Below are positions 40,101 to 52,080 of a DNA stretch of 64,000 nt, piece by piece. This stretch comes from Thamnaconus septentrionalis. Its lineage: Eukaryota > Chordata > Actinopteri > Tetraodontiformes > Monacanthidae. Where the stretch lies: NCBI GenBank assembly GCA_009823395.1, contig CM020509.1, forward strand, positions 11,831,001 to 11,895,000, given 5' to 3'. How positions within the stretch are numbered: the stretch's first letter is position 1; each line of letters begins with the position of its first letter. Under the pieces are notes generated by a model that did not search any database, was not told the DNA's origin, and worked only from the letters and a program-made list of their open reading frames with translations. The translations under genes were made by a program, and so were the position numbers.

Positions 40101-42698
40101 ACCTTAAGTGTGCTGAGGGCCAAGTTCTTTTCTATGAAATATATCAAGTACACTTTTTTTTCCTAAATAGCAAATTCTCCTTTAAGTGTGTCCCTGCAAT
40201 GGGATCTCTTTCACAAAGTTGATTAAATGCAGTTCTTTCATGTGAGACAGATTGGAGTCGTGCAGCAATCACTCTAGAATACGACGTCTTTACATTAGCG
40301 TGCCAATGATCCTCTGCCAAATGTATAATCTCTAATTTGTCAGCGCTGGAAGAGTGTGTCCGTATTAATAAAGACCATCTGTCATAAAGACCTTGAAACT
40401 GTAATTTCATTGTCTGGGAAGGGGGAAATGTTTCCAAACCTACAGATAAGCTGGCACTCGGAAGAGAGAGTAGGAGGTCAACAGTGAGCTATCAGCGTTA
40501 AGACTACATATTAACCCAGTTGGTGGATATTAAGCTCAAAATATTAAATCAAAGAAGTTTAGAGGTGCAAAAATAGAGAGATGTACTGCTGTTCAAATAA
40601 AAATGCAAATGATGAGAAGTAAGCAAAACGATGATGCAGTTCTGAAAATTATTCAATAAATAGAATTCCATTGCTATGGTAAAAAAAAAAACTGTCTGAT
40701 AACTTGAAAGTCCATGTTGTCATATTGTTTGTTTTCATTTTGGCACCTAATGAAGGCAAGGGACAGTTGTAGTTTACTATACATGTACTGCATGTACATC
40801 TGCTAAATGTACAAAAAGGACGTCCAGAAGATCAGAAAAAGGGAAGTAATAGAGAAGAGAGGAAGTGTTGATGAGGATTAAAGGAGACATCCCTGTGAAG
40901 AAGACAAGAAGGAACTCTCAGTGAGAGTGGGAGACCCTGCGTGAAATCAATATCATCACCTCCACGTGAAAAGATTTTATGACTCACTTTTACTCAGCGC
41001 AGCTCTATGTTCCAATTCAGCCGAGCACCAGCGCTTTCTGTGCCAAAGCAGATATCAGCTGATATCAGCTGATAAACCACGAGCCACATTACTACCGCAC
41101 CTCTGGCAGCATTGGGTGACAGCCCCACGGTGTGGCGGCAGGAATCGGAGGCATATGGCGGCTGTGTGCTAATGGAGTTTAGCAAGGATGGATACATATA
41201 GGAGAACATTTTTAATCTATGGCCAGGGGTTTAGGGGTCAAACCGCTGGATGTTTAATCCTAATCCAGGGACTGAGACCTCCGACATGGTGTAATATGGC
41301 GGCTTGGCCAGCATGTACATACTTCCATCACAACAACAACAACAACAAGAATTGATGCACTCTTGATCTGCGTATGGACAGAAAAGATCTTCTGCTACTT
41401 TTTGCGCAGGTGACATTGTCTAAAAGATCCAAAGCCACTGAAATCCTTCCCAAAATAACACACCAGCACCTTAGTGTGCTTTTTATGCGTGATGGAAGAA
41501 CCTCATTCCCTTGTGCGAATGAGAAGTCTGAGAGACTCCTGTCCTGTCATCTGTCGGCACAAGCCCTCTGAGAACAGGCTGCACCAACACCAAGCTGCTT
41601 GTTGACAAGGAATCCGAAATGCTCTCGCTCTGCTCTCTCGCCTTTTGTTTCGTCCCTGGACGGACCAAAGCTGATTATCAATTGAACAGCAAATATAAAC
41701 ATACATAAGACTGCAGGCTGCCAGCTGGTTCGTGGCCTTTTCTGTCATCGAGTTGTTGTTCCACTGCGAGAAATGAATTGTTGATGGAAAGATGGAAGCG
41801 TGGATTTTTCATCAATGAGATCATCGTATGAATTCAGATTGTTTGTTGGTTTGGTGGGTTCCTGTCAGGTGGATGACAAACACTCTCATCCAGTGTGTGT
41901 GGCGTTTTGATCAAACACACAAACTTGTGTTCAATCTACCTAGTGACCGCATATAAACAAGCTATATGATGGGGGATGATAACCAGAGGCGAGTTCAAAA
42001 TCTGTGTGTGCGCATGAAGTGGGAACACACACAGAGCCTTAGGGAATACTTGGGCAAGGCCACTGTGTCCCAAACTGCTTGCAAACGTCCTAGATGTGGC
42101 AGCTGATCATGCTGATGCTGACCTTAAGGAATATTGTTCATGATGGGATGGGGCTTAACAGAGAATTAGAGTGGTGCATGTAAATCTCACCAGCACATGA
42201 ATGAGGGGAGAATGTTGACGTCTAATCACACGCATGCACAGAGACAATGGTAAAACAGCACTTCGGGCTACACTAGAGAGACAGTTGAGAAATGATGCGA
42301 GTAAATTAAAGCAGGGTCGATGAATCACGTGGGTGACTGAGTGTCGAAAGTAATTAATTTCACTAGGCAAAAGTTGACGGCGACTTGTAACTGTTGAATA
42401 GAAAAATGTCATTTTAATACCAATGACGTCAGAGGTGTTGATTAAATTGCACGGTTTGAAAGGTGACCGACTGAAATCAATATATTTTGCCACTTCCACA
42501 CGCCATAGTGATCTTCAGTCAGTTTTAAGGTAGTCTTCTACACAGACCAAGCAGAATAAGCACTACACGGAGCAGCGCACCGTCATCAATCAATCAGCAC
42601 AAACTCGTTCCAACTCCTTCGCGCCTACCTTGAAAAAGAACGGCAGCGCAAACGTAAAACACCGGCGAACCCGGTCCCCAAAACTTGTGGAGGTGCAT
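25807..42698 (-). CDS. chrna7-like: Nicotinic acetylcholine receptor subunit, alpha-7 clade (nine coding exons)
   Basis: Ligand-gated cation channel subunit of the neuronal plasma membrane; the alpha-7 clade typically forms Ca2+-permeable homopentamers. Coding exons in order: 42629-42698, 36037-36176, 35439-35483, 35225-35334, 31485-31732, 29825-30019, 29103-29189, 27093-27202, 25807-26415, giving 537 residues. After a signal peptide (MHLHKFWG start) come loop D TNAWLQL, loop A ILLYNSADERF, the Cys-loop, loop B GSWTHNGW, loop [10 protein letters not shown] with vicinal cysteines, M1-M3, an M2 beginning [17 protein letters not shown], a long Gly-rich cytoplasmic loop, and M4 ending [13 protein letters not shown]. 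Human CHRNA7 codes the 248-bp exon as two exons (80+168). Loop B differs from classical alpha-7 (YGGW), so this may be another alpha-7-clade paralogue (for example chrna11) rather than strict chrna7. Clade is certain, orthology is not. Confidence 0.93.
26605..26665. repeat. Dispersed 'gaatagaat..ctttatt' fragment
   Basis: GAATAGAATAGAATGTCTTTATT followed by a 'gtgcacaatg' stretch resembles the end of a repeat I recall as very common in fish genomes. A related fragment lies at 30084-30220. Both are in introns of the alpha-7-type gene. Confidence 0.4.
28761..28780. repeat. (AC)n microsatellite
   Basis: Ten uninterrupted AC units in an intron of the alpha-7-type gene. Confidence 0.9.
30084..30220. 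repeat. Dispersed 'ttgaatagaa..ctttactgtcat' fragment
   Basis: Shares the GAATAGAA / CTTTA / GTGCAA pattern with 26605-26665 and is probably from the same dispersed family. Boundaries are approximate. Confidence 0.35.
30303..30497 (+). repeat. Dispersed repeat, copy 1 (core GAGGTATAAGTGCCCT)
   Basis: Shares with 36801-37037 an ordered set of blocks: AGCCCTCTGTTT, GAGGTATAAGTGCCCT, TGTGACATCAC, GCTGATTTTCCA-like and CACTCTCTGAAA. A third, inverted partial copy lies at 62440-62548. Probably a short non-autonomous element; ends and class are not resolved. Confidence 0.6.
36003..36036 (-). promoter_or_regulatory. G-tract run at the exon 2 donor of the alpha-7-type gene
   Basis: Directly at the 5' splice site, the intron begins GTGAGGGAGGGAGGGAGGGC and continues with further GGG triplets, seven G-tracts separated by single bases. 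G-triplets near a donor act as intronic splicing enhancers (hnRNP H/F), and this spacing can fold as a G-quadruplex in RNA or DNA. Function here is inferred. Confidence 0.6.
36801..37037 (+). repeat. Dispersed repeat, copy 2 (core GAGGTATAAGTGCCCT)
   Basis: Same block order as the copy at 30303-30497 but with a longer and divergent middle. Lies in intron 1 of the alpha-7-type gene. Confidence 0.6.
37102..37149. repeat. (AC)n microsatellite
   Basis: About 24 uninterrupted AC units. Confidence 0.95.
39165..39228. repeat. Interrupted (AC)n microsatellite
   Basis: CA-rich run with AAC and GC interruptions, longest pure block at its right end. A similar block lies at 39047-39088. Confidence 0.85.
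39332..39358. repeat. (CA)n microsatellite
   Basis: Thirteen CA units. Confidence 0.9.
42424..42431. promoter_or_regulatory. Perfect CRE palindrome in intron 1 of the alpha-7-type gene
   Basis: TGACGTCA lies about 200 bp inside the first intron. A second perfect copy lies about 730 bp above the start codon. CREB/ATF control is a reasonable guess for an activity-related neuronal gene but is not shown. Confidence 0.4.
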
Positions 42699-42990
42699 CC
42701 TGGACTCCGCCGGCCCCGGGCAGCGGGCTCCCAGCGTCGGTGGCTTTACACGGCGCTCTGCTCCGGAAACATGAGGCTTGCAGAGAAGCGGCGAGCGTGT
42801 GAGAGCTGTGAAAAGACAAACACACCGGTGTGAGAGCGGAGTTCAGACTGGCGCGCTCGCGCTGACGCACACGCCCGCCCCTCACCACCCACCACTCCGG
42901 ATTTCGGCACCTTCATACGAGTCCAGAAAAGGAGATCTGCGAATTGAATGGCGGAAACTTTGAGAAATTAATTTGGGGGGGGGGGGGGAT
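42699..42990 (-). promoter_or_regulatory. GC-rich proximal promoter of the alpha-7-type gene
   Basis: The roughly 200 bp above the ATG are CpG-rich with no TATA box at a sensible distance. A 14-G homopolymer sits at 42975-42988. The CpG-rich character continues through exon 1 and stops abruptly in the intron. Confidence 0.5.
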
Positions 42991-43426
42991 CTGTATTTAT
43001 TTTAAGAAATCCTCATAATATTTTAGGTATCTTATCTTACATGTCATGCAGCCAAAGTGACCTGTTACCCAACATGTGTGGCACCTCAATCCCAGATGTC
43101 TTCAAAAAAAAAATTCTCTCTCTCTGTTTCTCTCTCTCATTATTAGTCAACATTTACTCATTGGAGCAGATCTGCATGATTTGTTATCATAATACCCTAA
43201 AGATATCCAAAAAACAAATAAGCCGCGTTCAGACTGCCAGGCAAAATCCAATTTTTAGTTCATCCAGGTTGAAACCGGATGGCTGTTTTGTAGTCTGAAC
43301 AGTCACAAATCACATGATATTCGATTTTGCATTGAAACCACCTTCTGGAGGTAGTTTCAAATGGCATTTGACAGATGCGTCTCAGTCTGAACGGCTCCAA
43401 ACACACCGATCGGTTTTGACTGTCCA

Positions 43427-43434
43427 TGACGTCA
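43427..43434. promoter_or_regulatory. Perfect CRE palindrome upstream of the alpha-7-type gene
   Basis: TGACGTCA about 730 bp above the start codon; it lies inside the possible dispersed-repeat fragment. Confidence 0.3.
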
Positions 43435-43759
43435 CTCTAATGGATGGGAAGATTTCAGAAACATTTTTGCTTTGTTTTGTTTTGAAACTTGAAATCTCAT
43501 GTGTGAATTTCAAGGATTAGAATATTTTCTATGTGCAGCCTACTGGGAAAGCCAAGGTTGTGGATTCACGGGTGAACTGGCAGACACTGACTCTCTGGGT
43601 TCCTCAGGGCCGACGTGACCAGCGCAGGAACTGGACTAATTCCAACCCTCCTTCGCTCACATGCATGAAAGCAATGTGTGTCGCACTGAAACTTCCCATT
43701 TCTGAACGTTACAAATAGGTTTACCAACCGCATTTTTTGTAATGTTTGTCACCTTTAAG

Positions 43760-43796
43760 AGTGTGTGTGTATGTGTGTGTTTGCGTGTGTGTGTGT
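43760..43796. repeat. Interrupted (GT)n microsatellite
   Basis: GT run with AT and TTGC interruptions. Confidence 0.85.
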
Positions 43797-44455
43797 AAAG
43801 CGCCGCTCCTAATCAAATGACCCATTTATTGCGGTCCATAAATAATTCCAGTCAGAAATGGGATCCTGGGGAACTCTGCACAATTCTGCAAATATTCCTG
43901 CTGCTTTGGCTCTGCCGGCTTTCTTCTCTCCCTCTCAGAGGCACCTGGGAGTCTCCTCCAAAAAGTCCTGCGCTAGCCGGAATTAAGGCAGGTTTTTTGA
44001 AAAACGTGCTTTTGTCTCCCAAGTCGGCCGCTCCAGTGGTGAAGATTCATGCAGTTAGATGTGATTTGTTACAGAATCCCGTATCTGTGTTTGTGCCGAG
44101 GTGGGCCGTCAGCCAGTCAGTGGAGCTCAGCAAAACGTCTGATCGCAACTTTCAAGCAGAGACTTGATCTATTAGGCAAGCGGCGCTGATAAGAGCCATC
44201 CGTATGGCTGAGTTTCCCTCAGTTTCATTTTTAAATTCAATGGGACACTGAAATGAAGTGAAAGAAAGAAGTTTATGGGGGGTTGGGTCAAAGGAAAAGA
44301 GTGGAAAGACAAAGATGAAGCAACCAGAATACTCTCAGTTTTATCAATGGTGGGCTTCTGCTAAAAGGGTTTAAACATTGCAGAGCCAATTTATTAGTGA
44401 AGATGTAATGATGTGTGTACAGAGGAGAGAAAATACATTTAATGTTTTGAAATCA

Positions 44456-44460
<5 letters not shown>

Positions 44461-44553
<93 letters not shown>
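44461..44553. repeat. Long pure (GT)n microsatellite
   Basis: About 46 uninterrupted GT units, likely highly polymorphic and prone to Z-DNA. Confidence 0.97.
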
Positions 44554-44554
<1 letters not shown>

Positions 44555-45772
44555 TAGAATGGGGTCAGATGAGTTTATGTCTATGTCGCTACCTTTGATG
44601 TGTGAAAGATGCAACGCTTTTGCTGCAACACAGAAGGTCCCAGAGCAACCAAAGGTGTTTGTGCGCAAGGAGGGTCTGTCTGCATTTGCATAAATCCAAG
44701 TTTGGAGACCTTGCAAGTGAGGACTGATTCACGCTCGTCATTCCGGATCCTATCAAAAATCATTGTTGTCGTGATTTCACATTGGAAGGAAATTAGAGAT
44801 GCCGCATTTGGTTTTCTTTCATTCACAGAATCAGTTGTTTTTTTCTCTATTGACCCACTACACTTTGCTTTTACAGGTGGCAACTCGGTCCACTGTGACA
44901 AAGAAATGTCAGATCTCTCACACTGACTTAGGGGGTGTGTATAGTGGAAAATGTCAGCTTTGCAGGGAGGATTGGGGACACAGGGTAGTAGGGAAAAACA
45001 CAAATCAACAGACCTGAACAGAGCTGTGCAGAATAACAATGTGCAATCAATATGAAAGGCTTTTTCAGAGAGGATGAAACAAAATGGCATGTTACACATT
45101 CTTATACACTTTCACACGCGTGGGTTCATAAATAGATGGAGTTTTAACAATTAATAAGTAGAGTTCCGCCTGCCTTTTAGTTATTGTCTCCATGCATTAA
45201 CTCACGAATCCTCACCTGAGCTTTTAGTTGGTCATTTTCCTGTGGCTGCATTAGTGTGTGAGTAAGATTGTAAATATTACATCACACGTGGAGGCTCACT
45301 GGAGACCTTCTGCTCATGCTCTAAAGGGCTCCGTTTTAATGCAGCGCCTTGAGACTTAAAGCCCCAAATTATTTCTCAGGGGAGCTGCTTTGAAATTTTT
45401 TAAGGTCACGGCAAGCCTTCCAAGACTAAAAACTAGAACTGGAATTACCTTCCCTCAAGGTGATTTTCCAGCTAAGATTTTTTTGAATACAGCGAGACTC
45501 CATGGTTTCTAATTATATATTTATGCCATCACTTTATTGCCAATTCTGTGTGCAAAGGTTACTTATGTGGTGATGTAATTATTTTTTAAAGGGCTTCCAC
45601 CCTCTACTTTATTATTCTCTGATCTTTAATGTATGCCTAAAATAAACAAATAAATAACGTATACCTGCTGAGAAGCAGAGGACCAACAATAGAGGCAGAG
45701 GGTGCAAGAACATGAACAAGGAAAAATGTGAAAATTGGAATGAATATCTTTTATTATTATGGTGAATAATAT

Positions 45773-45815
45773 TAGTAGTAGTAGTAGTAGTAGTAGTAGT
45801 AGCAGCAGCAGCAGC
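45773..45815. repeat. (TAG)n/(CAG)n trinucleotide run
   Basis: About nine TAG units pass directly into five CAG units. Confidence 0.9.
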
Positions 45816-47398
45816 ACTAGGATCTGTAGTAGGTGTAGTAGAAGTTGTGGAAGTAGTAGTTTGTGCCTCGAATCCAATGTGTTGGAGTCATTATTAATGT
45901 GATTGAAGGTTTGTTTTGTAAACAAATTTTGCGTTTTGGTTTGTAAATGCTGATACATGCAAAAGCACAATTCCAAGGCAAAGGGGGAGATGAGAAAAGA
46001 GGAGGCGACTACGGTGATGACACCACCCAGTGGACAAAATGCGGATCTACAGAACCTGACGGGGGAAAAGGCGTGACCTTGGCAAGTATTAATCATAAAT
46101 TCGTATAAGTTAAAATATGATCACAAATGATACGACAATGTATCAGAAAATTCTAAAGGGGAATAATAATTCTATGTAACATAGTTTCTGTTGTGGAAAA
46201 AAAAAGTCCAGATGAAACGCAAACACTTAATTTGTGTATTTATTAGAAGTAATGACAATATTGGCATCACATGACAAAAAGCAGACAAGAGAGAAAAGAG
46301 TGTTTAAATAAAAAGACGTTTTGTCCATTTGTAGATACTTGTAGATGTAACTATTAACAGTCAAAATAGGACATTTATTTCCTGCAGTTGTGTGAAATGT
46401 ATGTTGTATGACTACGTTCTGCAAAATATGACACTTATATTACGATATATAATACAATAAAACATAATACCGTGAATTAGATAGATGTGAAAAAGAAAGA
46501 TAAGATATAACTCTGTACTATTTCGTTTTTCCTTGCTTTACCACTAGATAGTGCTGTAACGAAGTAGATAGATGTTCATTTAATACTGGAAAAAATAAAC
46601 GCCTGATGTTCATTCCGAAAAATAAAATAATCTTAAACTTTTTCATTTTGATTGTAGTCATATATATGTGTGTGTTGTTGTTTTTGCAATGGCTGAAATA
46701 ATGGAAAACATTTTCATTACCTAAATTTCAAACTAAATTGAAACTAAATGTTTAACTTACTGCAATGATTGAATTGTATCAAACTGTGTTGACGATTTCT
46801 GAGTACACAATATTACACTATATATAATATGTAACCTCTAATGAACAGTTTAATGGTTTTATGCTTTTACTTTATCAAATCCACTTTTTAGTCCCGTTTT
46901 TTAAGCAAGTTTTTAAAAAAGAAGAAGAAACTGTCACATTTCTGAAAATTGTGGAAGGCTTTTCAATTGCTGGTAGGCCTTAAAATGATTTGCATGAATG
47001 CACTCTCCTGAAAGAAGTTACTAAATGTTGGCAAAAACATGTATTGCATAAAAATATTACATACACAGCTCTCCAGTAGGAACATAGTTGCTCAAAGTGA
47101 ATTTTTGTCTTGCATTATGGAATCTGTTTCATTCCAGTTTAAGAGTGAGCCACCCTGTAATTTACCTGCTTGAATAATGCCCTACAAAAAAGTAACAGAC
47201 TGCAGTTGATTAAGTAGAATTTTGTCACCTGTTTAGAAAAACATTTTGGCGTTGCATAAATGATACTAAAACATGTAAAGTGCTTGATCACATTTTGAAT
47301 GTACATCTCAACATAATGGACTAAAACCAAGTGGATCATAAAAAAATCTTTTTAAATGCGACATGGTGGCTGGTGCCAGAGCTGCTGCGCTGTTGCTC

Positions 47399-50300
47399 CT
47401 AGTTTGGGGGAGACTCTTCTTCGTTTGCGGCTAGCGGAAGGATTTTCAAAAACTTCTGCACGGCTGGTGTGAAGATGAGGATGGTGCCCAGCACGGAGAC
47501 CGTGAGGAAGGCCCACAGGAAAATCCTGTCCAGCACCTGAGCCACAAACTTCCAGTCCTGCACCACCTGAATAAAGAAATCAGAGAGTTTTTGTTTTGAG
47601 AGTTTAACCAAATCCTGTAGTAACGGTTGTGAATTTTGCTCACCTCTCGGATGAAGTGCTCTTTGCGGATGTGTCTGCTGATGTAGCGCACTGAGTAGAT
47701 GGCCTTGTCCAACATGGCAGACCAGGCCTCGTCCTCTTTCCCCTCGGCAGCCGTCTGTCCACTGTTGGCCTTCTGGCCTCCCTTGCGACCTCCAGCCCGA
47801 GGCTTCAGCTCCGGGCTGTCGGGAGCCAGCTCGGGGTAGTGGTAGCGGTCGGTGTGCCCTCGCATGCACAGCAACCTCGGAAGCTTCTGCAGGAAGAGGG
47901 TGCGCACCCACGGCGACATGGGGTGATACGTGGCGGAGGAGCGGTGGTGCACGTTGATGACGAAGACGGTGACGATGATGGAGAGCGTGACAAATATCAT
48001 GATGAAGAGCAGGTACTCCCCGATGAGCGGGATGACCTTGGAGGAGGAGGGGATGATTTCCTCTATGACCAGGAGGAACACGGTGAGCGACACCAGGACC
48101 GATGTGGAGAGCGAAAGCTTCTCGCCTTCGTCCGAGGGCAGGTAGAACACCAGGACGGTGAGGAAGGACAGGCCCAGGCAGGGGATGATGAGGAAGAGGG
48201 TGTAGAACAGCGGCAACCTCTTCAGGATGAACGAATATGTGAGAAAGGGGTACGAATACATGTCGTCCTTCCTGTTCCCCTTGGTCCCCGTGGCGCTCAG
48301 GATCTCCCACTCCCCGTTGTCGAAGAAGTCTTTGCGGTCCACCTGCTTGTCAATCAGGATCAAGTCCACCATGTTGCCGTCGTACGTCCAGGAGCCAAAC
48401 TTCATGGTGCAGTTCTGCCGGTCGAAGGGGAAGAAGGTGACGTCCATGGTGCAGGCAGACTTGTAACTAGCAGGAGGCGTCCAGGTGATGGCGCCGTTGT
48501 ACCTCACAATGGCTTTGGTCATCAGGGAGCCCTCAAAACGGCCGTCAGCGCTGGACACACAGAAAGGAGACAAGGTTTTTCTTTTTCTCGCTTACTTTTC
48601 ATGCAAGTCAACTGTCTTGTTTAAATCGAACTTAGCTGGTTCACAGCGGATGAGTCATACTTCTCATAAAGGACAATATCTGGAAGCCAGAGGTTTTCAG
48701 AGGGAACTCTGATGGAAGTTATTCCTCCGTATTTGTCAGGATTCCAGCGCAGCTTGTAATCAATCCATTCCTAAATGTCGCAAAAACAGCATCATTGGAC
48801 ACTTTACATATTTAATGATACTGAATGGCAATATTTTTAATCAAATGTAACAATTTTTTATTCAGCTGTGGCTCACCTGACATAACCAGACATTTGTCGT
48901 CATTAGCTGGTTCTTTTCATCCTATGAAAAACAAAATATAAACAAATATTTGAATATTTCAAAGAATATAGAGAATATAACCAACCACACAAAATGTTTT
49001 CATTGTACACACACACAGAGCAAACTTTATGAGCCAAAAGCAAAACCAGTAAATAAAAACTTCTGTTCCTCTGTTCCTGATTTAATTGTCAAAGAGTAAA
49101 CTAGAGTGGAGGCTTGAATCTCAACTAAATGATTCCCTCCACATAGTAAAATGTCTTTTGTATTTTTACTTTTGTCTCTCCTCTTTCCTTTGCAAAGTGA
49201 CAGAATCAGAAACATGAAAGCAGAGGTGACTTTAGAGAATAATACTGCGGCGACAAGAAATCCACAGAGGAGAGGGGAGGCGGAGAGTGATTAATACCTG
49301 TTTCCCACACGTAAGTGGAGACAAGTTAGGAACATTTTCAAATTCGAGGAAACCGAGCTGAGAGATATATAAAGATGTAGCTGTTTCGTGTTCCCAGACC
49401 AGGCCACAGCTGTCAGAGTGAGTTGGATGCTTTGGTGATCACACAGAGCAGAGGTGAACCATAATCTAATCAGAGCCGTGCAGTAGCCAGAGACTCAGGG
49501 AGCACTCAGAGTGTGGCCAAGCTGCTGCCTCTCTGGTTGCCTCTGTTTGCCGAAATCAAACACATCATCAGCCTGAGTCTTTCTTTACAGTGAAGCCGTA
49601 TTATGGTCTTTGTTGAGTCAATCGCAGATTGTTTGAGTTCAGTTTCAGAGGAAGCGTTGACCTGGTTGAGATTAATATTTCAGGCAGAGGAGCAAATCTT
49701 CCATTAGCATCCTCTGCTTTCTTCTCCAGAACACCTAAACCATCTCAACCAATCACAAGCACCTTCTGAAATATTTAAGAAACACTCGGGAGAGCTACCT
49801 TGTCCGCAGAAATGAAGTGAGTGCTGCTGATCTATTTCAGGACCATGGAAAGCTCTCGCTTCTGCAGCTGGATAGTATTGTGCAAGGGAGCTGTTTGGTT
49901 TCAGCACTAAGGACAGTAACACTGCATCGCAGGTACCAAACAATAATACAAACACCAAAAGCTTCTTTTGTCGTGAATGCTAGTAAATCAGCTGATAGTT
50001 TTTATCAACGAATAGTTTAAAAGATCATATCTATAACTCTGAGTTAAAAGGTCATTCATTGAAAGAAATAAACTATTTAAATGTTAAATAATTGCCTTAG
50101 TTGCATAAAATACTTTTGTTTTATTTTGATAGGTGTATCGAATGATTTTTCATTCACATAAAAGCATGAAATGTGTCCATTCTGAATAACTTGTGTAGTT
50201 GGTGGATGTATGAGCAGTCAGAATCAATCTATTCTTTTTCCTTATGCAGTTGGTTTTTTCATCTAAACAGCAAATTGTGCATATCCCCAAAATTAGAAAA

Positions 50301-50669
50301 AAAAAAACAGGAGAAAGTAGGTTTAAAAGATGGAAAATTGTGGGAAAGTGAAAATGTTTTGGTCTCTTTAAGGTTTGCATCAAAACAACTGCTGTGTATG
50401 AGAAATTATATTTTTTCAAATAAGTAATTAAAAACAAATGCTTCCATTCTCACTAATTGTGTGGCTAAGTTGAGACCGCATTTCTACACTTGCGAAGAAT
50501 CTGGATTTGCTTGAAGTTTTGTTCTCCCCTGACTTCACAGCTTCCTTTAAAAAGCAGTGAAATCAAGCGAGCCATCAGAAAACAGAGATCAGGATTAACA
50601 CCTCAATTCGAAGCCTTTTAATTAGGGTTTGAACAAACATAGATTTTGGCTATGTGTGTAATTCTTAGG

Positions 50670-50716
<47 letters not shown>

Positions 50717-52080
50717 CTCACCACATCAACCAGCTGGGAGATCTTCAGTCCGAAACGCACTTTAATGGTGTCATTGGCGCGCTGGATTGGTCGGACCCAG
50801 CGCTGGTAGCCTTGGAAGAGGTTTCTGAGGAGGGCATCCTCCATCTCCGCCAACGACACAAACTCGCTTTGAGCTGAGACATGAAGAAAAGGATGTGGAT
50901 CAATAATGAAAATAGGTTTTGTACGTCTTCAAGTTGTGCAACCATGGTTTTAGATGTTTAAATCACCACAAGTTCTGAAAATGTAGCATAAGAATTGAGA
51001 TCATACAAAATTTCTTGTACTGAAATAAAAATTCAACAATGTTCTCTTAGAATTTGTCATTCGTCCATTCGTCCAGCTCCACCTCGGGATAATCACAGCA
51101 TGTGCCACGTTAGTTAGGCAAAATGGATAGTGGCAACAAGAGTAAATGAAGGCTGCATATAGCATATCACTGCACTTGGCAGCAAATGGGTGGAGCGAGA
51201 GGACACAGATACTGTAAGTGAATCCAGAAGCTGGGCAGTCAGCAGTATGTCACTCTGCCTCAGGCAATACGATGTCACTGCGGGGGGAACAGAAAGGGCA
51301 ATATTGACAGCTGCAGTGTCAAGGGGAAAAAAGAAAACCCGAGTTCAAGGGCCAGCGTGTGTGTGGAGGACGAGGTGGACCTGTAACCTGCTGCTGCTCG
51401 CTGCTCCTCTGGCAATACATCTGTCCGCATGCATGGACATATGAGGACACATGTGATGCAGAAGCAAGAAAGCGGTGAAATACTGCCTGATCACCCCTGT
51501 CACCCTCCAAAGGGCCAGACTGCCAGTGGGAGGCCACCGAGGGCAGGAAGTGCTCTTCCTGCTGGGCCCTGGACACGTCATCTTGAGTGAACAACAGACT
51601 TTTATGCTATCGGATTACATTTTAACTAAAAAAAAAAAGTGTCGGGGGATGGAGCATTTGCGCTGCAGAACAGTCAACGAGAGCATAAACAGAATCAAGT
51701 TGCGTCTCTCGATCGGATCGCGCTTCGAACAGATGTCGCGCCAAAGTTCGGCAGCCTTGGACGCTTACACAATCTCAGCCTCAATATTTTCTTCGTTTCT
51801 GCTATTGGGATAAAAAGCGTGAAGGTCCAGAAGGAGGAATTATCTATCCATGCGAGTCAATTCACGGATTTTGTGACGAGCAGGACTTCAGTCTGATGAT
51901 GCATCACATGGTGGAGTTTGCGAAGCCGCGTTCTTGAAGCGGGCAACACCGTTCAATGTCGCAGGTCAGGCGCAGAACAAAAACACATGCACACATCAGC
52001 AGGGTTGTCTTACCGGGTGTGCCGGCCGAGTGCAGCGGGCAGGACACCGACAGCAGGAGGACGACGACGACCAACTTCAT
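47399..52080 (-). CDS. chrnb3: Nicotinic acetylcholine receptor subunit beta-3 (six exons)
   Basis: Accessory subunit of heteropentameric neuronal receptors, classically with alpha-6 and beta-2. Exons in order: 52014-52080, 50722-50873, 48877-48921, 48661-48770, 47644-48550, 47566 down to 47399, giving 482 residues in frame. Signal peptide [20 protein letters not shown]; Cys-loop within the [17 protein letters not shown] region; no vicinal cysteines at loop C (DDMYSYPF), as expected for a non-alpha subunit; M1-M3 nearly invariant with mammalian beta-3; M2 carries Val at 9' ([10 protein letters not shown]), a beta-3/alpha-5 hallmark. KEHFIREV and [16 protein letters not shown] before M4 separate it from alpha-5. 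The cytoplasmic loop is Gly/Lys-rich and the tail ends NEEESPPN. The last intron is only 77 bp. Teleosts can have two copies (a and b); which one this is cannot be told here. Confidence 0.96.
50672..50715. repeat. (TG)n microsatellite at the exon 2 donor of chrnb3
   Basis: About 22 TG units on the plus strand, that is (CA)n in the chrnb3 transcript, starting within about seven bases of the intron 2 donor (GT at 50721-50720). Intronic CA repeats beside a donor can bind hnRNP L and alter splicing. Confidence 0.95.

Larger units (their letters stand above)
42991..47398. other. Intergenic region between the alpha-7-type gene and chrnb3
   Basis: No protein-coding exon recognised. It holds a possible dispersed-repeat fragment (about 43213-43440, with TTCAGACTG and AGTCTGAAC blocks), two GT microsatellites and a TAG/CAG trinucleotide run listed separately, plus long AT-rich sequence from 46100 to 47340. 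The 3'UTR of chrnb3 must occupy part of the right end, but no single poly(A) hexamer is convincing. Confidence 0.5.

Noticed and set aside
47399..48310. 303-codon minus-strand frame overlapping chrnb3
   Set aside because: Alternate frame of exon 5 that reads through the 77-bp intron into the true last exon; His/Pro/Arg-rich N-terminal part has no homology.
47839..48624. Plus-strand open frame of 261 codons over chrnb3
   Set aside because: Antisense shadow of the conserved M1-M3 exon; composition Glu/Asp/Gly-rich as expected from reverse-reading G/C-ending codons.
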